From Aurantiacibacter xanthus (GTDB taxonomy: Bacteria > Pseudomonadota > Alphaproteobacteria > Sphingomonadales > Sphingomonadaceae): DNA of 64,000 nucleotides. Within the stretch, counting starts at the first letter, position 1, and each line of letters begins with the position of its first letter. The notes below the pieces were generated by a model. It searched no databases. It worked only from the letters and a program-made list of their open reading frames with translations, and had not been told where the DNA came from. Below, in pieces: positions 54,197-63,777 of this stretch. The position numbers were made by a program, and so were the translations under genes. The stretch spans positions 1-64,000 of the forward strand of contig NZ_QXFM01000066.1 of the NCBI RefSeq assembly GCF_003584015.1, in the 5' to 3' direction.

Positions 54197-54984
54197 GCAC
54201 GCGCTTCCAAACCACCTTCGCCAAGGGCCCCGCGCTCGTCTGCTTCATCACCGCGGGCGACGGCGACACCGCCGCCAATCTCGACGCGCTGGTCGAAGGC
54301 GGCGCGGACGTGATCGAGCTGGGCATGCCCTTCACCGATCCGATGGCCGACGGCCCCGCCATTCAGGCCGCAAACATCCGCGCCCTCAACGCGGGCACCA
54401 GAACAGCAGACGTGCTGAAGCTCGCCGCCGATTTCCGCGCGCGTCACCCTGAGGTGCCGCTGGTGCTGATGGGCTATGCCAACCCGATGGTCCGCCGCGG
54501 GCCGGAATGGTTCGCGCAAGAAGCCGCCAAGGCCGGTGTCGATGGCGTGATCAGCGTCGATCTTGCGCCGGAGGAGGATCAGGATCTCGGCCCCGCGCTG
54601 CGCGACAAGGGCATCAGCCTGATCCGTCTCGCCACGCCCACCACCGACGACAAGCGTATTCCCGCCGTACTCGAAGGCTCCTCCGGGTTCCTTTACTACG
54701 TCTCGGTTGCCGGGATCACCGGCAAGCAGCAGGCTGCCATGGCCTCGATCGAGGACAACGTGCAGCGCATCAAGACGCACACCGACCTGCCCGTCGCGGT
54801 CGGCTTCGGCGTGCGCACGCCCGAGCAGGCCGCCGAAATCGCCAAGGTGGCTGATGGGGTGGTGGTCGGCTCGGCCTTCATCGATCTGGTGGAAAAGCAC
54901 GGGGCCGAGGCTCCCCGGCACCTCAAGGCGCTGGTCGAGGGGCTTGCCAAGGCGGTCCATTCCGCGCGAAAGGCAACAGCATGA
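54193..54984 (+). CDS. trpA: Tryptophan synthase alpha chain
   Basis: A 263-residue TIM barrel: catalytic Glu in [16 protein letters not shown], Asp in [12 protein letters not shown], and the phosphate-binding [11 protein letters not shown]. It releases indole, channelled to TrpB. GTG start, TGTGA overlap with trpB. accD begins in an ATGA overlap with its stop. Confidence 0.97.
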
Positions 54985-55829
54985 GCTGGCTGACCAAAGT
55001 TCGCAATCGCCTTCCCTTCGTGAGCAAGCGCGATACGCCCGACAACCTGTGGATCAAATGTCCACGCTGTCAGGACATGCTGTTCGCCAAAGACTACGAG
55101 GCCAACCTTTCGGTCTGTCCGAAGTGTGAGTATCACGGGCGCATCGGGGCCGATGCGCGACTGGCGCAGCTGCTCGATCCGGGTTTCACGCTGCTGGCCG
55201 ATCCGGTGGTGGCGGAAGACCCGCTCAAGTTCCGCGACACCAAGCGTTATACCGACCGCATCAAGCAGGCGCGCGCAAAGAGCCCGCACCCGGATGCCTT
55301 CTCCGCCGCCACCGGCACGATCGACGGGCGCAAGGCCGTGGTCGGCGTGCAGGACTTCTCGTTCATGGGCGGCTCGATGGGCATGGCGGTGGGCGATGCC
55401 TTCTGCAACGCCGCTGAGGCCGCGCTTAAGGCTAGGTGCGCCTATATCGCCGTTACAGCAGCAGGCGGCGCGCGCATGCAGGAGGGCATTCTCAGCCTGA
55501 TGCAGATGCCGCGCGCCACGGTGATGACGCGCCGGCTGAAAGAGGCGGGCCTGCCCTATATCGTGGTGCTGACCGATCCGACCACCGGCGGCGTCACCGC
55601 CAGCTATGCAATGCTGGGCGACGTCCACATTGCCGAGCCCGATGCGCTGATTGGCTTTGCCGGGCAGCGGGTGATTCAGGAGACGATTCGCGAGCAACTG
55701 CCCGAAGGCTTCCAGCGCGCCGAATATCTGCACAAGCACGGCATGGTCGACATGGTGGTCAATCGGCACGATCTGAAAGAAACGCTGGCGACGCTGCTCG
55801 ACTATCTCGCGCCGAGGAAAGCGGCGTGA
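54981..55829 (+). CDS. accD: Acetyl-CoA carboxylase carboxyltransferase beta
   Basis: A 282-residue protein. The N-terminal zinc ribbon is [11 protein letters not shown]...CPKCEYH. The carboxyltransferase core has [27 protein letters not shown] and [13 protein letters not shown]. It transfers CO2 from biotin to acetyl-CoA with AccA. ATGA overlap with trpA; a hairpin-rich element separates it from folC. Confidence 0.97.
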   Translation: MSWLTKVRNRLPFVSKRDTPDNLWIKCPRCQDMLFAKDYEANLSVCPKCEYHGRIGADARLAQLLDPGFTLLADPVVAEDPLKFRDTKRYTDRIKQARAKSPHPDAFSAATGTIDGRKAVVGVQDFSFMGGSMGMAVGDAFCNAAEAALKARCAYIAVTAAGGARMQEGILSLMQMPRATVMTRRLKEAGLPYIVVLTDPTTGGVTASYAMLGDVHIAEPDALIGFAGQRVIQETIREQLPEGFQRAEYLHKHGMVDMVVNRHDLKETLATLLDYLAPRKAA

Positions 55830-55835
55830 TGCGCA

Positions 55836-55978
55836 TTTCTCCCCTCCCCGCCGGGGAGGGGATCAAGGGGTGGGGGCGAGCCGCGCAGCGGGTCGCAGGG
55901 GCCGCAAGCCCCTCCCTGCTGCGACTGGGCACCGCTGCGCGGCGCCAAGTCTCGCGATCCCTCCCCTGAAGGTGAGGG
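55836..55978. repeat. Hairpin-rich element between accD and folC
   Basis: A perfect hairpin, cccctccccgccggggagggg (55841-55861), followed by other G/C-rich self-complementary stretches up to about 55978. It resembles the double-hairpin family in having C-runs and G-runs but its order and flanks differ, so I treat it as separate. It lies inside an operon and could dampen folC expression. Confidence 0.65.
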
Positions 55979-55987
55979 AGAGAATTT

Positions 55988-57331
55988 GTGAAAGACTTCG
56001 CCGCCAGTTCGGACGCCTTCGTTCAGGCGCAGCTCGATCGGCTTGCCGCGCTCAGCCTGCCGCAGGGGCGCATCGGGCTCGACGTCGTGAAAGAGCTGCT
56101 CGCGCGGCTCGGCAATCCGCAGCTTGACCTGCCGCCGGTGTTCCACGTCGCGGGCACCAACGGCAAAGGCTCGACCTGCGCTTACCTGCGCGCGATTCTC
56201 GAAGCGCAGGGGCTGGTCGTCCACACCGCCACCAAGCCTCACCTTGTGCGCTACAACGAGCGTATCCGCATCGCGGGAAAGTTGATCGAGGACCGGCTGC
56301 TGGGCGAACTGCTGGCCGAAGTGCTCGACATCTCCGAAGACCTCGGCCCGAGCTTCTTCGAGGTGACGACGGTGGCCACCTTCCTCGCCTTCCACCGCAT
56401 TCCGGCCGACGCCTGCGTGATCGAGGTCGGGCTCGGCGGCAGGCTCGATGCGACCAACGTCATGGACAAGCCAGCGGTCTGCGCGGTGAACACATTGGGC
56501 GTCGATCACGAGGCCTTCCTGCTCAACGACGAGCCCGGCGCGCCCGATCCGAAGGCCAACCCGATGGTGCGTATCGCCTTCGAGAAGGCAGGCATCGCGC
56601 GCGAGGGCGTGCCGCTGGTGACGCAGAACTATGCCCCCGATGTCGCCGCGCAGGTGAGCCTGAGCGCCGAGCAAGCGGGCGCTCCACACGCCATGCGCGG
56701 ACGCGACTGGTTCGCCGACATTTCCGATACGGGCATCGCTTATCGCGACTATCTGGGCGAACTCGCCCTGCCCCTGCCGACCATGCCCGGCGCGCATCAG
56801 GCCGACAACGCGGCGCTCGCCGTGGCGATGATTCGCCACCAGAGCGCCGTGGCAGTGAGCGAGGAGGCGCTCGCCGAGGGTATTCGCAGCGCCTATTGGC
56901 CCGCGCGGTTGCAGAAGCTGGGCGCGGGGCCGGTTACAGCCACGCACCCCGAACGGCTGTTTCTGCTAGATGGCGGGCACAATCCCGATGCGGCGGAGGC
57001 CTTGGCGAAATTTTTGTCAGAGAAGGTCGAGCAGCCCGTCGATGCGGTGGTGGCGATGATGGCGGTGAAGGACGCGCGGCGCTTTATCCAGATCGTCGCG
57101 CCGCATCTGGCGAGCCTCACCGCCGTGCCGATCCCCGGCAGCGACCACGCCCCGCTCGATACGCTGGCCGAGCTGGCGCGCGAGGCGGGTGTGGCGAAGG
57201 TCAGCACTGCCGAGAGTTTTATGGGGGCGCTGGAGGCGTTGCCGGGCGGCAAAGCGGGCACGGTGCTGATCTTCGGTTCGCTGTACCTCGCGGGCAAGGT
57301 GCTGGCCGAGAACGGCGACTTGCCGGATTAG
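55988..57331 (+). CDS. folC: Folylpolyglutamate/dihydrofolate synthase
   Basis: A 447-residue Mur-like ligase: VFHVAGTNGKGSTCAYL is the ATP site, then VEVGLGGRLDATNV, DHEAFL and LDGGHNPDAAEAL. It adds glutamate to folates and makes dihydrofolate. GTG start with GGGAGAG upstream. It is the last gene of the trpFBA-accD unit and converges with the AmpG-like gene across two palindromes. Confidence 0.95.
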   Translation: MKDFAASSDAFVQAQLDRLAALSLPQGRIGLDVVKELLARLGNPQLDLPPVFHVAGTNGKGSTCAYLRAILEAQGLVVHTATKPHLVRYNERIRIAGKLIEDRLLGELLAEVLDISEDLGPSFFEVTTVATFLAFHRIPADACVIEVGLGGRLDATNVMDKPAVCAVNTLGVDHEAFLLNDEPGAPDPKANPMVRIAFEKAGIAREGVPLVTQNYAPDVAAQVSLSAEQAGAPHAMRGRDWFADISDTGIAYRDYLGELALPLPTMPGAHQADNAALAVAMIRHQSAVAVSEEALAEGIRSAYWPARLQKLGAGPVTATHPERLFLLDGGHNPDAAEALAKFLSEKVEQPVDAVVAMMAVKDARRFIQIVAPHLASLTAVPIPGSDHAPLDTLAELAREAGVAKVSTAESFMGALEALPGGKAGTVLIFGSLYLAGKVLAENGDLPD

Positions 57332-57358
57332 GCTGCTGACCCGCGGTCCGCACCCCAT

Positions 57359-57455
57359 CCGCTCAGCCTGAGCTTGTCGAAGGCCACCCGTCGAGGTTCG
57401 CCTCATAGTTAGGCAAACCTCGTGATGCCCCTTCGACAAGCTAAGGGTGAGCGGG
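57359..57455. repeat. 97-bp paired palindrome between folC and AmpG-like gene
   Basis: Inverted pair of CTTCGACAAGCTCAGG units at 57359-57383 and 57428-57455. The spacer is itself a hairpin (cgaggttcgcc / ggcaaacctcg). It lies in the 200-bp gap between convergent genes. A third repeat (ccgttcgtcctgaggagcg, 57471-57494) follows. Confidence 0.9.
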
Positions 57456-57470
57456 AGTAGGTACGTATCT

Positions 57471-57529
57471 CCGTTCGTCCTGAGGAGCGCGAAGACGAAG
57501 TCCGAGCCCGTCTCGAAGGACCAAACGGC
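57471..57529. repeat. CGTTCGTCCTGAG-type palindromic element
   Basis: ccgttcgtcctgaggagcgc at the left and gtctcgaaggaccaaacgg at the right can pair imperfectly. It resembles a further repeat family found in sphingomonads and caulobacters. It ends just before the AmpG-like stop codon. Confidence 0.55.
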
Positions 57530-57531
57530 CC

Positions 57532-58857
57532 TCAGTCCTCCGGCGCCCTCTCCGTCCCCGCCGTACCCATAGCGGCATCGACCAGCCCCGTGCGCATCAT
57601 CCACCAGAACAGCACGATCCCCGGAAGCGCGGCAATGGTCGTCATGATGTAGAAGTTCACGTAGCCCATCGATTCAATCAGCGTGCCCGCCGTGGTGCCG
57701 GTGAGGAACCGCCCCACGATGCTCGCCGCCGCCGAGATCAGCGCATATTGCGAGGCGGTGAAGCGCAGGTCGCACAGCGCCGAGAAGTAGGCCACCACCA
57801 CCACGCCGCCATAACCGCTGGCAAAGTTCTCGAACCCGATTGCCGCGGCCATGCCGATGTTCGAATGGCCCGCCGCCGCCAGCGCGGCAAAGCTGAGGTT
57901 GGAAATGGCCATCAGCACCAGCGATATCAGCACCGACTTCTTGAGCCCGAGCCGGGCATAGATCACCCCGCCCACGAACACACCGATAATCAGCGCCCAG
58001 AAGCCGACGCCCACGTCGTAGATCGCGATCTCGTCGTTGGTGTAGCCGAGGTCGTCGAACAGCAGGCGCAGCGTGAGGTTCGCCAGCGTGTCGCCGATCT
58101 TGTGGACGAGGATGAACAACAGCACCACGAAAGCGCCGCTGCGCTGGAAAAACTCGGTGAAGGGGACGACGATGCTCTTCCACTTCTCGGCAATGCCGGT
58201 GCGCACGATCTCGACCTTGTGCCGCGCCGGTTCGCCGAGGATCAGCGCGGTCAGCATCGCGGGAAAGGCGAACAGCGCGCAGGCCATGTAGGCGATCTGC
58301 CAGCCTGAACGCGCCGCCACCACCAGCGCCACCGCCGCCGCCAGCCCGGCGCCGATGCGCCAGCCGTACTGGCTCATGCCCGAGCCCACGCCAAGCTGAT
58401 AGGGCCTCAAAGTCTCGATCCGGTAAGCATCGATCACGATATCGAAGGTGGCGCCCGCCGCGCCGACAAGCACGGCGCTGGTGGCCATCCAGACGATATC
58501 CTGCGCCGGATCGGCCAGCGCGAGGTTTATCACCGCCGCGATCACCAGCACGCCCGTCACCAGCATCCACGAGACGCGGTGGCCCAGCCTGCCGAGCAGC
58601 GGCAGCTTCACCGCGTCGACGATCCAGGCCCACATCCACTTGAAGTTGTAGACCAGGAACGCGAGCGAGAAGGCTGTAATCGTGCTCTTTTCAATGCCGT
58701 CCTGCGCGAGCCGCGTGGTCAGCGTGGCGGCGATCATCGCATAGGGAAAGCCCGAGGAGACGCCGAGGAAGAAGGCCGCCAGCGATTCCTTTTCCAGATA
58801 GGGGCGCAGCGATCCCAACAGGCTGCGCTCGCTCGCTGCGGCTTTGTCTGGTTGCAT
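57532..58857 (-). CDS. ampG: AmpG-like muropeptide permease (MFS)
   Basis: A 441-residue major facilitator with about twelve to fourteen hydrophobic segments. The N-terminus has YLEKESLAAFFLGVSSGFPYAM, then FSLAFLVYNFKWMWAWIVDAVKLP, the AmpG pattern of a Phe/Gly-rich first helix and a following Asp. AmpG imports anhydro-muropeptides from the periplasm. The start is the ATG at 58857 (AGGAG about 11 nt upstream). Sub-family assignment is by resemblance; a general MFS transporter is the alternative. It fits the LdcA and Mur-ligase genes elsewhere in this window. Confidence 0.78.
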   Translation of the reverse strand: MQPDKAAASERSLLGSLRPYLEKESLAAFFLGVSSGFPYAMIAATLTTRLAQDGIEKSTITAFSLAFLVYNFKWMWAWIVDAVKLPLLGRLGHRVSWMLVTGVLVIAAVINLALADPAQDIVWMATSAVLVGAAGATFDIVIDAYRIETLRPYQLGVGSGMSQYGWRIGAGLAAAVALVVAARSGWQIAYMACALFAFPAMLTALILGEPARHKVEIVRTGIAEKWKSIVVPFTEFFQRSGAFVVLLFILVHKIGDTLANLTLRLLFDDLGYTNDEIAIYDVGVGFWALIIGVFVGGVIYARLGLKKSVLISLVLMAISNLSFAALAAAGHSNIGMAAAIGFENFASGYGGVVVVAYFSALCDLRFTASQYALISAAASIVGRFLTGTTAGTLIESMGYVNFYIMTTIAALPGIVLFWWMMRTGLVDAAMGTAGTERAPED

Positions 58858-59017
58858 CGTCTCAGGTCTCCTTGGTGCTGCACCATTGGGGCGACACAGC
58901 ATGTACGCCGCCTGATCGCACGGTTCAGGCGCGCTCGGCAATTGGCGAATGCGCGCGAAGTGGGGATTGCACCGCCTGCCCTTCCCCTGTTGCCCGCACG
59001 CGGCTAAGGCGCGCACG

Positions 59018-59794
59018 ATGAGCGACAACGAAAAATCGGGCGACCGCCCCTCAGGCGAACGCATCGCCAAGCTCCTCGCACGCGCGGGCGTTGCCAGTCG
59101 GCGCGAGGCCGAGCGGATGATCGAGGCAGGCCGCGTCAAGCGCAATGGCGATCTCGTCACCACGCCCGCCACCATCATCGAGAACCTGCGCGGAGTGACC
59201 GTCGACGACCAGCCCGTCGCCAAGCCCGAGCGCACCCGGCTGTTCGCCTTCCACAAGCCGCAGGGCCTGATCACCGCCGAGCGCGATCCTGCCGGTCGCC
59301 CCACGATCTACAACGCCCTGCGCAATGCCCTGCCCAAGGGCGCGCCGCGGCTGATGCCGGTGGGGCGGCTCGACTTCAACACCGAGGGCCTGCTGCTGCT
59401 CACCAACGACGGCGAGTTCAAGCGTCAGCTCGAACTGCCCGCCACCGGCGTGCCGCGCACCTATCGCGCGCGGGCCTTTGGCGAGGTGTCGCAGGAGCAG
59501 CTTGAGGCGCTGAGCGAAGGGGTCGAGATCGACGGGATGCGGTTCGGCTCGATCGAGGCCGATCTTGAACGGCGCACGGGCCGCAACCAGTGGATCATCC
59601 TCACGCTGACCGAGGGCAAGAACCGCGAAGTGCGCCGGGTGCTCGAATATCTGGGGCTCGAAGTGAGCCGCCTGATCCGCACCGCCTATGGCCCGTTCCA
59701 CATCGGCGACCTGCCGCGCGGCGGGGCGCAGGAGGTGCCGCGCGAGCATGTCGAGCGGTTCCGCTCCTCGCTCAGGCAGCAGGGCCGCGCATGA
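59018..59794 (+). CDS. 16S/23S rRNA pseudouridine synthase (RsuA family)
   Basis: A 258-residue protein with an N-terminal S4 domain (RIAKLLARAGVASRREAERMI) and a TruA-unlike catalytic domain: MPVGRLDFNTEGLLLLTNDGE contains the catalytic Asp, and LTLTEGKNREVRRVLEYLGLEVSRLIRTAYGPF follows. RsuA, RluB, RluE and RluF share this layout, so the exact target base is not assigned. ATG at 59018 is chosen over an upstream ATG. It overlaps rsmD by 4 bp. Confidence 0.93.
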   Translation: MSDNEKSGDRPSGERIAKLLARAGVASRREAERMIEAGRVKRNGDLVTTPATIIENLRGVTVDDQPVAKPERTRLFAFHKPQGLITAERDPAGRPTIYNALRNALPKGAPRLMPVGRLDFNTEGLLLLTNDGEFKRQLELPATGVPRTYRARAFGEVSQEQLEALSEGVEIDGMRFGSIEADLERRTGRNQWIILTLTEGKNREVRRVLEYLGLEVSRLIRTAYGPFHIGDLPRGGAQEVPREHVERFRSSLRQQGRA

Positions 59795-60357
59795 GGATTA
59801 TCGCCGGAGATTGGCGACGCCGCCCGCTGGTCGCGCCCAAGGGTGAGGCGACAAGGCCCACGTCCGACCGCACCCGCGAAACGCTGTTCGCCATGCTGAC
59901 CAGCCGTCTGGGCACTTTCGAAGGGCTGCGGGTGGCTGACCTCTTCGCAGGCTCGGGCGCATTGGGGCTGGAGGCGCTCAGCCGGGGCGCGGCGCAGTGT
60001 CTGTTCGTCGAGGAAGACGCGCAGGCGATCCGCGCCCTGCGCCAGAACATCGCCGCCCTGCGCGCCGCGCCGCAATGCGACGTGCGCGCGGCCAGCGTGT
60101 TCTCACTCGGCCCGGTGAAAGAGCCGCTTGACCTGATCCTGCTCGACCCGCCCTATCACAGCGGCGCGGGCGCGGTGGCGCTTGACCGGCTTACACGGCT
60201 CGGCTGGATCGGGCCTGCCACATGGGTCGCGCTCGAAGTGGCGGCGAAGGAAGAGGTCAAGCTCAAGGCGCTCGAGATCGAGAGCGAGCGCAAGGTGGGC
60301 GCGGCGCGGCTGGTCTTGCTGCGGCAACCCATTGCGCAAGAGAGCGACGTTCCCTAA
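59791..60357 (+). CDS. rsmD: 16S rRNA (guanine-966-N2)-methyltransferase RsmD
   Basis: A 188-residue methyltransferase: MRIIAGDWRRRPL, RPTSDRTRETLFAML, VADLFAGSGALGLEALSRGA, and the catalytic LLDPPYHSG. It methylates G966 in 16S rRNA. ATGA overlap with the pseudouridine synthase; uvrD begins 14 bp after its stop, so the three may be one unit. Confidence 0.95.
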   Translation: MRIIAGDWRRRPLVAPKGEATRPTSDRTRETLFAMLTSRLGTFEGLRVADLFAGSGALGLEALSRGAAQCLFVEEDAQAIRALRQNIAALRAAPQCDVRAASVFSLGPVKEPLDLILLDPPYHSGAGAVALDRLTRLGWIGPATWVALEVAAKEEVKLKALEIESERKVGAARLVLLRQPIAQESDVP

Positions 60358-60371
60358 ACGTTCGCTCGACT

Positions 60372-62660
60372 ATGACCTTGCCTGCCCCCACCCAAGCACC
60401 TGAATGGCTTGCCCGCCTGAACGAACCGCAGCGCGAGGCCGTGCTCACTACCGAGGGGCCGGTGCTGATGCTGGCGGGCGCGGGCACCGGCAAGACCGCT
60501 GCACTCACCCACCGGCTCGCCCACCTGATCCGCGAACGGCTGGCGTGGCCGAGTGAGATCCTATGCGTGACCTTCACCAACAAGGCCGCGCGCGAGATGC
60601 GCCACCGGGTTGGCGATCTGATCGGCGATGCGGTCGAGGGGATGCCCTGGCTTGGCACCTTCCACTCGATCTGCGCCAAGATGCTGCGCCGCCATGCCGA
60701 GCTGGTCGGGCTGCAAAGCAACTATACTATCATCGACACCGACGATCAGCTCCGCCTTTTGAAGACGATGATCCGCGAGGCCAATCTTGACGAAAAGCGC
60801 TGGCCGCCGCGTCAGCTGGCGGGTCTGATCGACAGCTGGAAGAACCGCGGCCTGCTGCCGGGCGATCTCACCGCCGTCGACAACGAGGCCTATGCCAACG
60901 GCAAGGGCCAGCAAATGTATGCTGCCTATCAGGAGCGGCTGAAGGCGCTCAACGCCTGCGATTTCGGCGACCTGCTGCTGCACATGCTGACCATCCTCAA
61001 GACCGACCGCGAGGTGCTGCAGCAATATCAGCGCCGGTTCAAATATGTGATGGTGGACGAGTATCAGGACACCAACGCCGTGCAGTACCTGTGGCTGCGG
61101 CTGCTGGCGCAGGAGCGGAAAAACATCTGCGTGGTGGGCGATGACGACCAGTCGATCTACTCCTGGCGCGGGGCGGAAGTGGCCAACATCCTGCGGTTCG
61201 AAAAAGACTTCCCCGGTGCCAAAGTGGTTCGTCTGGAGCAGAACTATCGCTCGACCCCGCAGATCCTCGCTGCCGCTTCGGGGCTGATCGCGGGCAATTC
61301 GCAGCGTCTCGGCAAGACCCTGTGGACCGAGCTTCCCGCCGGACAGAAGCTGCGCGTGCTCGGCGTGTGGGACGCGCCCGAGGAAGCGCGCCGCGTGGGC
61401 GAGGAGATCGAACGGCTCGAACGCGAGGGCGCGCCGCTCGAACAGGTGGCGATTCTGGTGCGCGCGCAGTACCAGACCCGCGAGTTCGAAGACCGCTTCA
61501 TCCAGATCGGGCTCAACTACCGCATCATCGGCGGCTTCCGCTTTTACGAGCGCGCCGAAATCCGCGATGCGCTCGCCTATCTGCGCGTGATCGCCCAGCC
61601 CGCCGACGACCTTGCCTTCGAACGCATCTACAACCAGCCCAAGCGCGGGCTCGGGGCCAAGGCGCTCGAAAACATGTACCGCCATGCCCGTGCGCAAGGC
61701 CTGCCGCTGGCCGCCGCCGCGCTGGAGCTGGCCGACAGCGACGAACTGCCCGCCCGCGCCCGCAACACCATCGCCGCGCTGATGGGCGACTTCCTGCGCT
61801 GGCGTGAGGCGAGCGACAGCCTCAGCCCCGCCGAGCTGATGCGCCTCGTGCTTGAGGAATCGGGCTACGACGCAATGCTCAAGGCCGACCGCTCCGCCGA
61901 AAGCGCAGGGCGCGCCGACAACCTCGTCGAACTGGCGCGCGCGATGGAGGACTACGAAACCCTCGGCGACTTCCTCGAACACGTCAGCCTGGTGATGGAC
62001 AACGACGCCGCCTCCGACGAGGAGAAGGTCACGATCATGACCATGCACGCGGCCAAGGGTCTGGAGTTCGACAACGTGTTCCTGCCCGGCTGGGAGGAAG
62101 GCGTGTTTCCCTCGCAGCGCTCGCTTGACGAGGGCGGGCTCGCCAGCCTCGAGGAGGAGCGCCGCCTCGCCTATGTCGCGATCACCCGCGCGCGGCGGCG
62201 CTGCACGATCCTTCATGCCGCCAACCGGCGCATCTATGGCCAGTGGACCAGCTCGATCCCCAGCCGCTTCATTGAGGAGCTGCCCGAGGAGCATGTCGAG
62301 GCCGAAACCACGCTGAGCGGCGGGAAAAGCCTGTGGCAGGCGAACTGGAGCGAGCAGGAAGACCCCTTCGCCCATGTCGCCAGCACCCGGCCCGAGCGCA
62401 GCGGCACGCGCGGCCCCGGCTGGCAGCGAGCGCTCGCCACCGGCTATGAGACCAAGCCTGCCCGCGTGAAGGAAAATACCCGTTCGGCCGCCAGCTTCGC
62501 CGCCAAACCGCGCAGCGACATCGCCATCGGCGCACGCGTTTTTCACGAGAAATTCGGCTATGGTGAAGTCGTCGCGCAGGAAGGCAACAAGCTGGAAATA
62601 TCCTTTGAAAAGAGCGGCATCAAGAAGGTGATCGACAGCTTCGTTACCGCGGCGGACTGA
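60372..62660 (+). CDS. uvrD: UvrD/PcrA-type DNA helicase
   Basis: A 762-residue SF1 helicase. Motifs: Walker A AGAGTGKTAAL; Ib CVTFTNKAAREM; Walker B VDEYQDTNAVQY; motif III GDDDQSIYSWRGA; IV-V QNYRSTPQIL and TMHAAKGLEFDNVFLPG; VI VAITRARRR. C-terminal ~90 residues have the basic, PcrA-like tail with a Tudor-like KFGYGEVVAQEGNKLEISFEKSGIKKV. It unwinds DNA in repair and replication restart. The start ATG at 60372 has only a weak ribosome-binding site. Confidence 0.95.
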   Translation: MTLPAPTQAPEWLARLNEPQREAVLTTEGPVLMLAGAGTGKTAALTHRLAHLIRERLAWPSEILCVTFTNKAAREMRHRVGDLIGDAVEGMPWLGTFHSICAKMLRRHAELVGLQSNYTIIDTDDQLRLLKTMIREANLDEKRWPPRQLAGLIDSWKNRGLLPGDLTAVDNEAYANGKGQQMYAAYQERLKALNACDFGDLLLHMLTILKTDREVLQQYQRRFKYVMVDEYQDTNAVQYLWLRLLAQERKNICVVGDDDQSIYSWRGAEVANILRFEKDFPGAKVVRLEQNYRSTPQILAAASGLIAGNSQRLGKTLWTELPAGQKLRVLGVWDAPEEARRVGEEIERLEREGAPLEQVAILVRAQYQTREFEDRFIQIGLNYRIIGGFRFYERAEIRDALAYLRVIAQPADDLAFERIYNQPKRGLGAKALENMYRHARAQGLPLAAAALELADSDELPARARNTIAALMGDFLRWREASDSLSPAELMRLVLEESGYDAMLKADRSAESAGRADNLVELARAMEDYETLGDFLEHVSLVMDNDAASDEEKVTIMTMHAAKGLEFDNVFLPGWEEGVFPSQRSLDEGGLASLEEERRLAYVAITRARRRCTILHAANRRIYGQWTSSIPSRFIEELPEEHVEAETTLSGGKSLWQANWSEQEDPFAHVASTRPERSGTRGPGWQRALATGYETKPARVKENTRSAASFAAKPRSDIAIGARVFHEKFGYGEVVAQEGNKLEISFEKSGIKKVIDSFVTAAD

Positions 62661-62759
62661 TCCGGCACCTTTTCTCCGGGCACAAAATGGCGCATTGTCG
62701 ATTGTGATGCTGGAGCCGGACAACCGGCACAGTAACAAGAAGCCGTTGGGGTACGGACC

Positions 62760-63533
62760 ATGAGGACTCTTCTCGACACACAGGTGCCAGCGCCCGCCGG
62801 TGGCGCAATGCCTGACATAAGCAAATTTCTGGCCACGATCCGCCAGCGCTTCTCGCTCAGCGAGCACGAAGGCGATCTGATCGCATCCCACCTGCAGGAA
62901 GTGGTCGAGCTGAAAGCGGGCGACTATCTCGTGCGCGAGGGCCAGAAGGTGGGCTATTCCTCGCTGATCCTTGAGGGCTTTGCCGCCCGGTTCAAGGAAA
63001 CCGCCGCCGGCGAACGCCAGATCATGGAAGTGCAGATACCGGGCGATTTCGTCGATCTGCACAGCTATCCGCTCGAAGTGCTCGACCATTCGATCGCGGC
63101 GCTCACGCCGTGCAAGATCGCCCGCCTGCCCCACCGGGCGCTGACCCAGCTGATCGAAGACCACCCGCGCTTCGCCCGTATCCTGTGGTTTGCGACCATG
63201 GTCGACGCCTCGATGCATCGCGAATGGCTGCTCAACATCGGCACCCGCAACGGCATGGCCCGGATCGCGCACCTGATGTGCGAGGTTTACAGCCGCTCGG
63301 AAGTGGTCGGCCTTACCGACGAGGGAACCTTCCGCTTTCCCTTGAGCCAGACGCAGATCGGCGAATGCCTGGGCTATACCCAGATGCACGTGAACCGCAT
63401 GCTCAAGAAGCTGCGCCAGAGCGGGCTTGTCGCAGGCAGCGGTCAGGTGATCGAGATTCTCGACTGGGACGGGCTGAAGGAACTCGGCGAGTTCGATCCC
63501 GCCTACCTCTATCTGGCCGGGCGCGAAGGCTAG
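62760..63533 (+). CDS. Crp/Fnr family transcriptional regulator
   Basis: A 257-residue protein. The N-terminal cyclic-nucleotide-binding barrel has VVELKAGDYLVREGQKV and EVQIPGDFVDLHSYPL. The C-terminal winged helix has the Crp-type recognition element FRFPLSQTQIGECLGYTQMHVNRMLKKLRQSG. There is no N-terminal Cys cluster, so it is not an FNR oxygen sensor, and the cAMP contact residues are not evident. The ligand is unknown. It stands 99 bp downstream of uvrD on the same strand, in its own unit. Confidence 0.92.
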   Translation: MRTLLDTQVPAPAGGAMPDISKFLATIRQRFSLSEHEGDLIASHLQEVVELKAGDYLVREGQKVGYSSLILEGFAARFKETAAGERQIMEVQIPGDFVDLHSYPLEVLDHSIAALTPCKIARLPHRALTQLIEDHPRFARILWFATMVDASMHREWLLNIGTRNGMARIAHLMCEVYSRSEVVGLTDEGTFRFPLSQTQIGECLGYTQMHVNRMLKKLRQSGLVAGSGQVIEILDWDGLKELGEFDPAYLYLAGREG

Positions 63534-63555
63534 GCGCGCAGGCGATGCCCCGGCC

Positions 63556-63777
63556 TCAGAGCCGGGCGAGAGGTTCGAGCCACCAGGAGTGGTCGTTCGC
63601 GACGTGAATGCGCCAGTTGCGCCCGTTCTCGCACGAGAGCAGAAACTGGCCGGGGCCAAAGGTGCGCACGGCAAGGGCAATCGCGCCGGCGGCATCGCTC
63701 TCGTCGAATTCGAGCGTGCGGGCTTCGCCGCTCACACGGTCTGTTCCACTCGCCTTGTAGCTTCGCAACTGGTCCAT
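63556..63777 (-). CDS. Small hypothetical protein
   Basis: A 73-residue protein with no membrane segment or recognised family. It has an acidic N-terminal half and a Trp-rich end (NWRIHVANDHSWWLEPLARL). The ribosome-binding site is weak. It converges with the regulator gene, 22 bp away. Conservation would be needed to confirm it. Confidence 0.55.
   Translation of the reverse strand: MDQLRSYKASGTDRVSGEARTLEFDESDAAGAIALAVRTFGPGQFLLSCENGRNWRIHVANDHSWWLEPLARL

Noticed and set aside
60561-63695. A 1044-codon open frame on the minus strand opposite uvrD and the Crp/Fnr gene
   Set aside because: It spans two well-supported genes on the other strand and has no recognisable domain; it is an antisense artefact of high GC.
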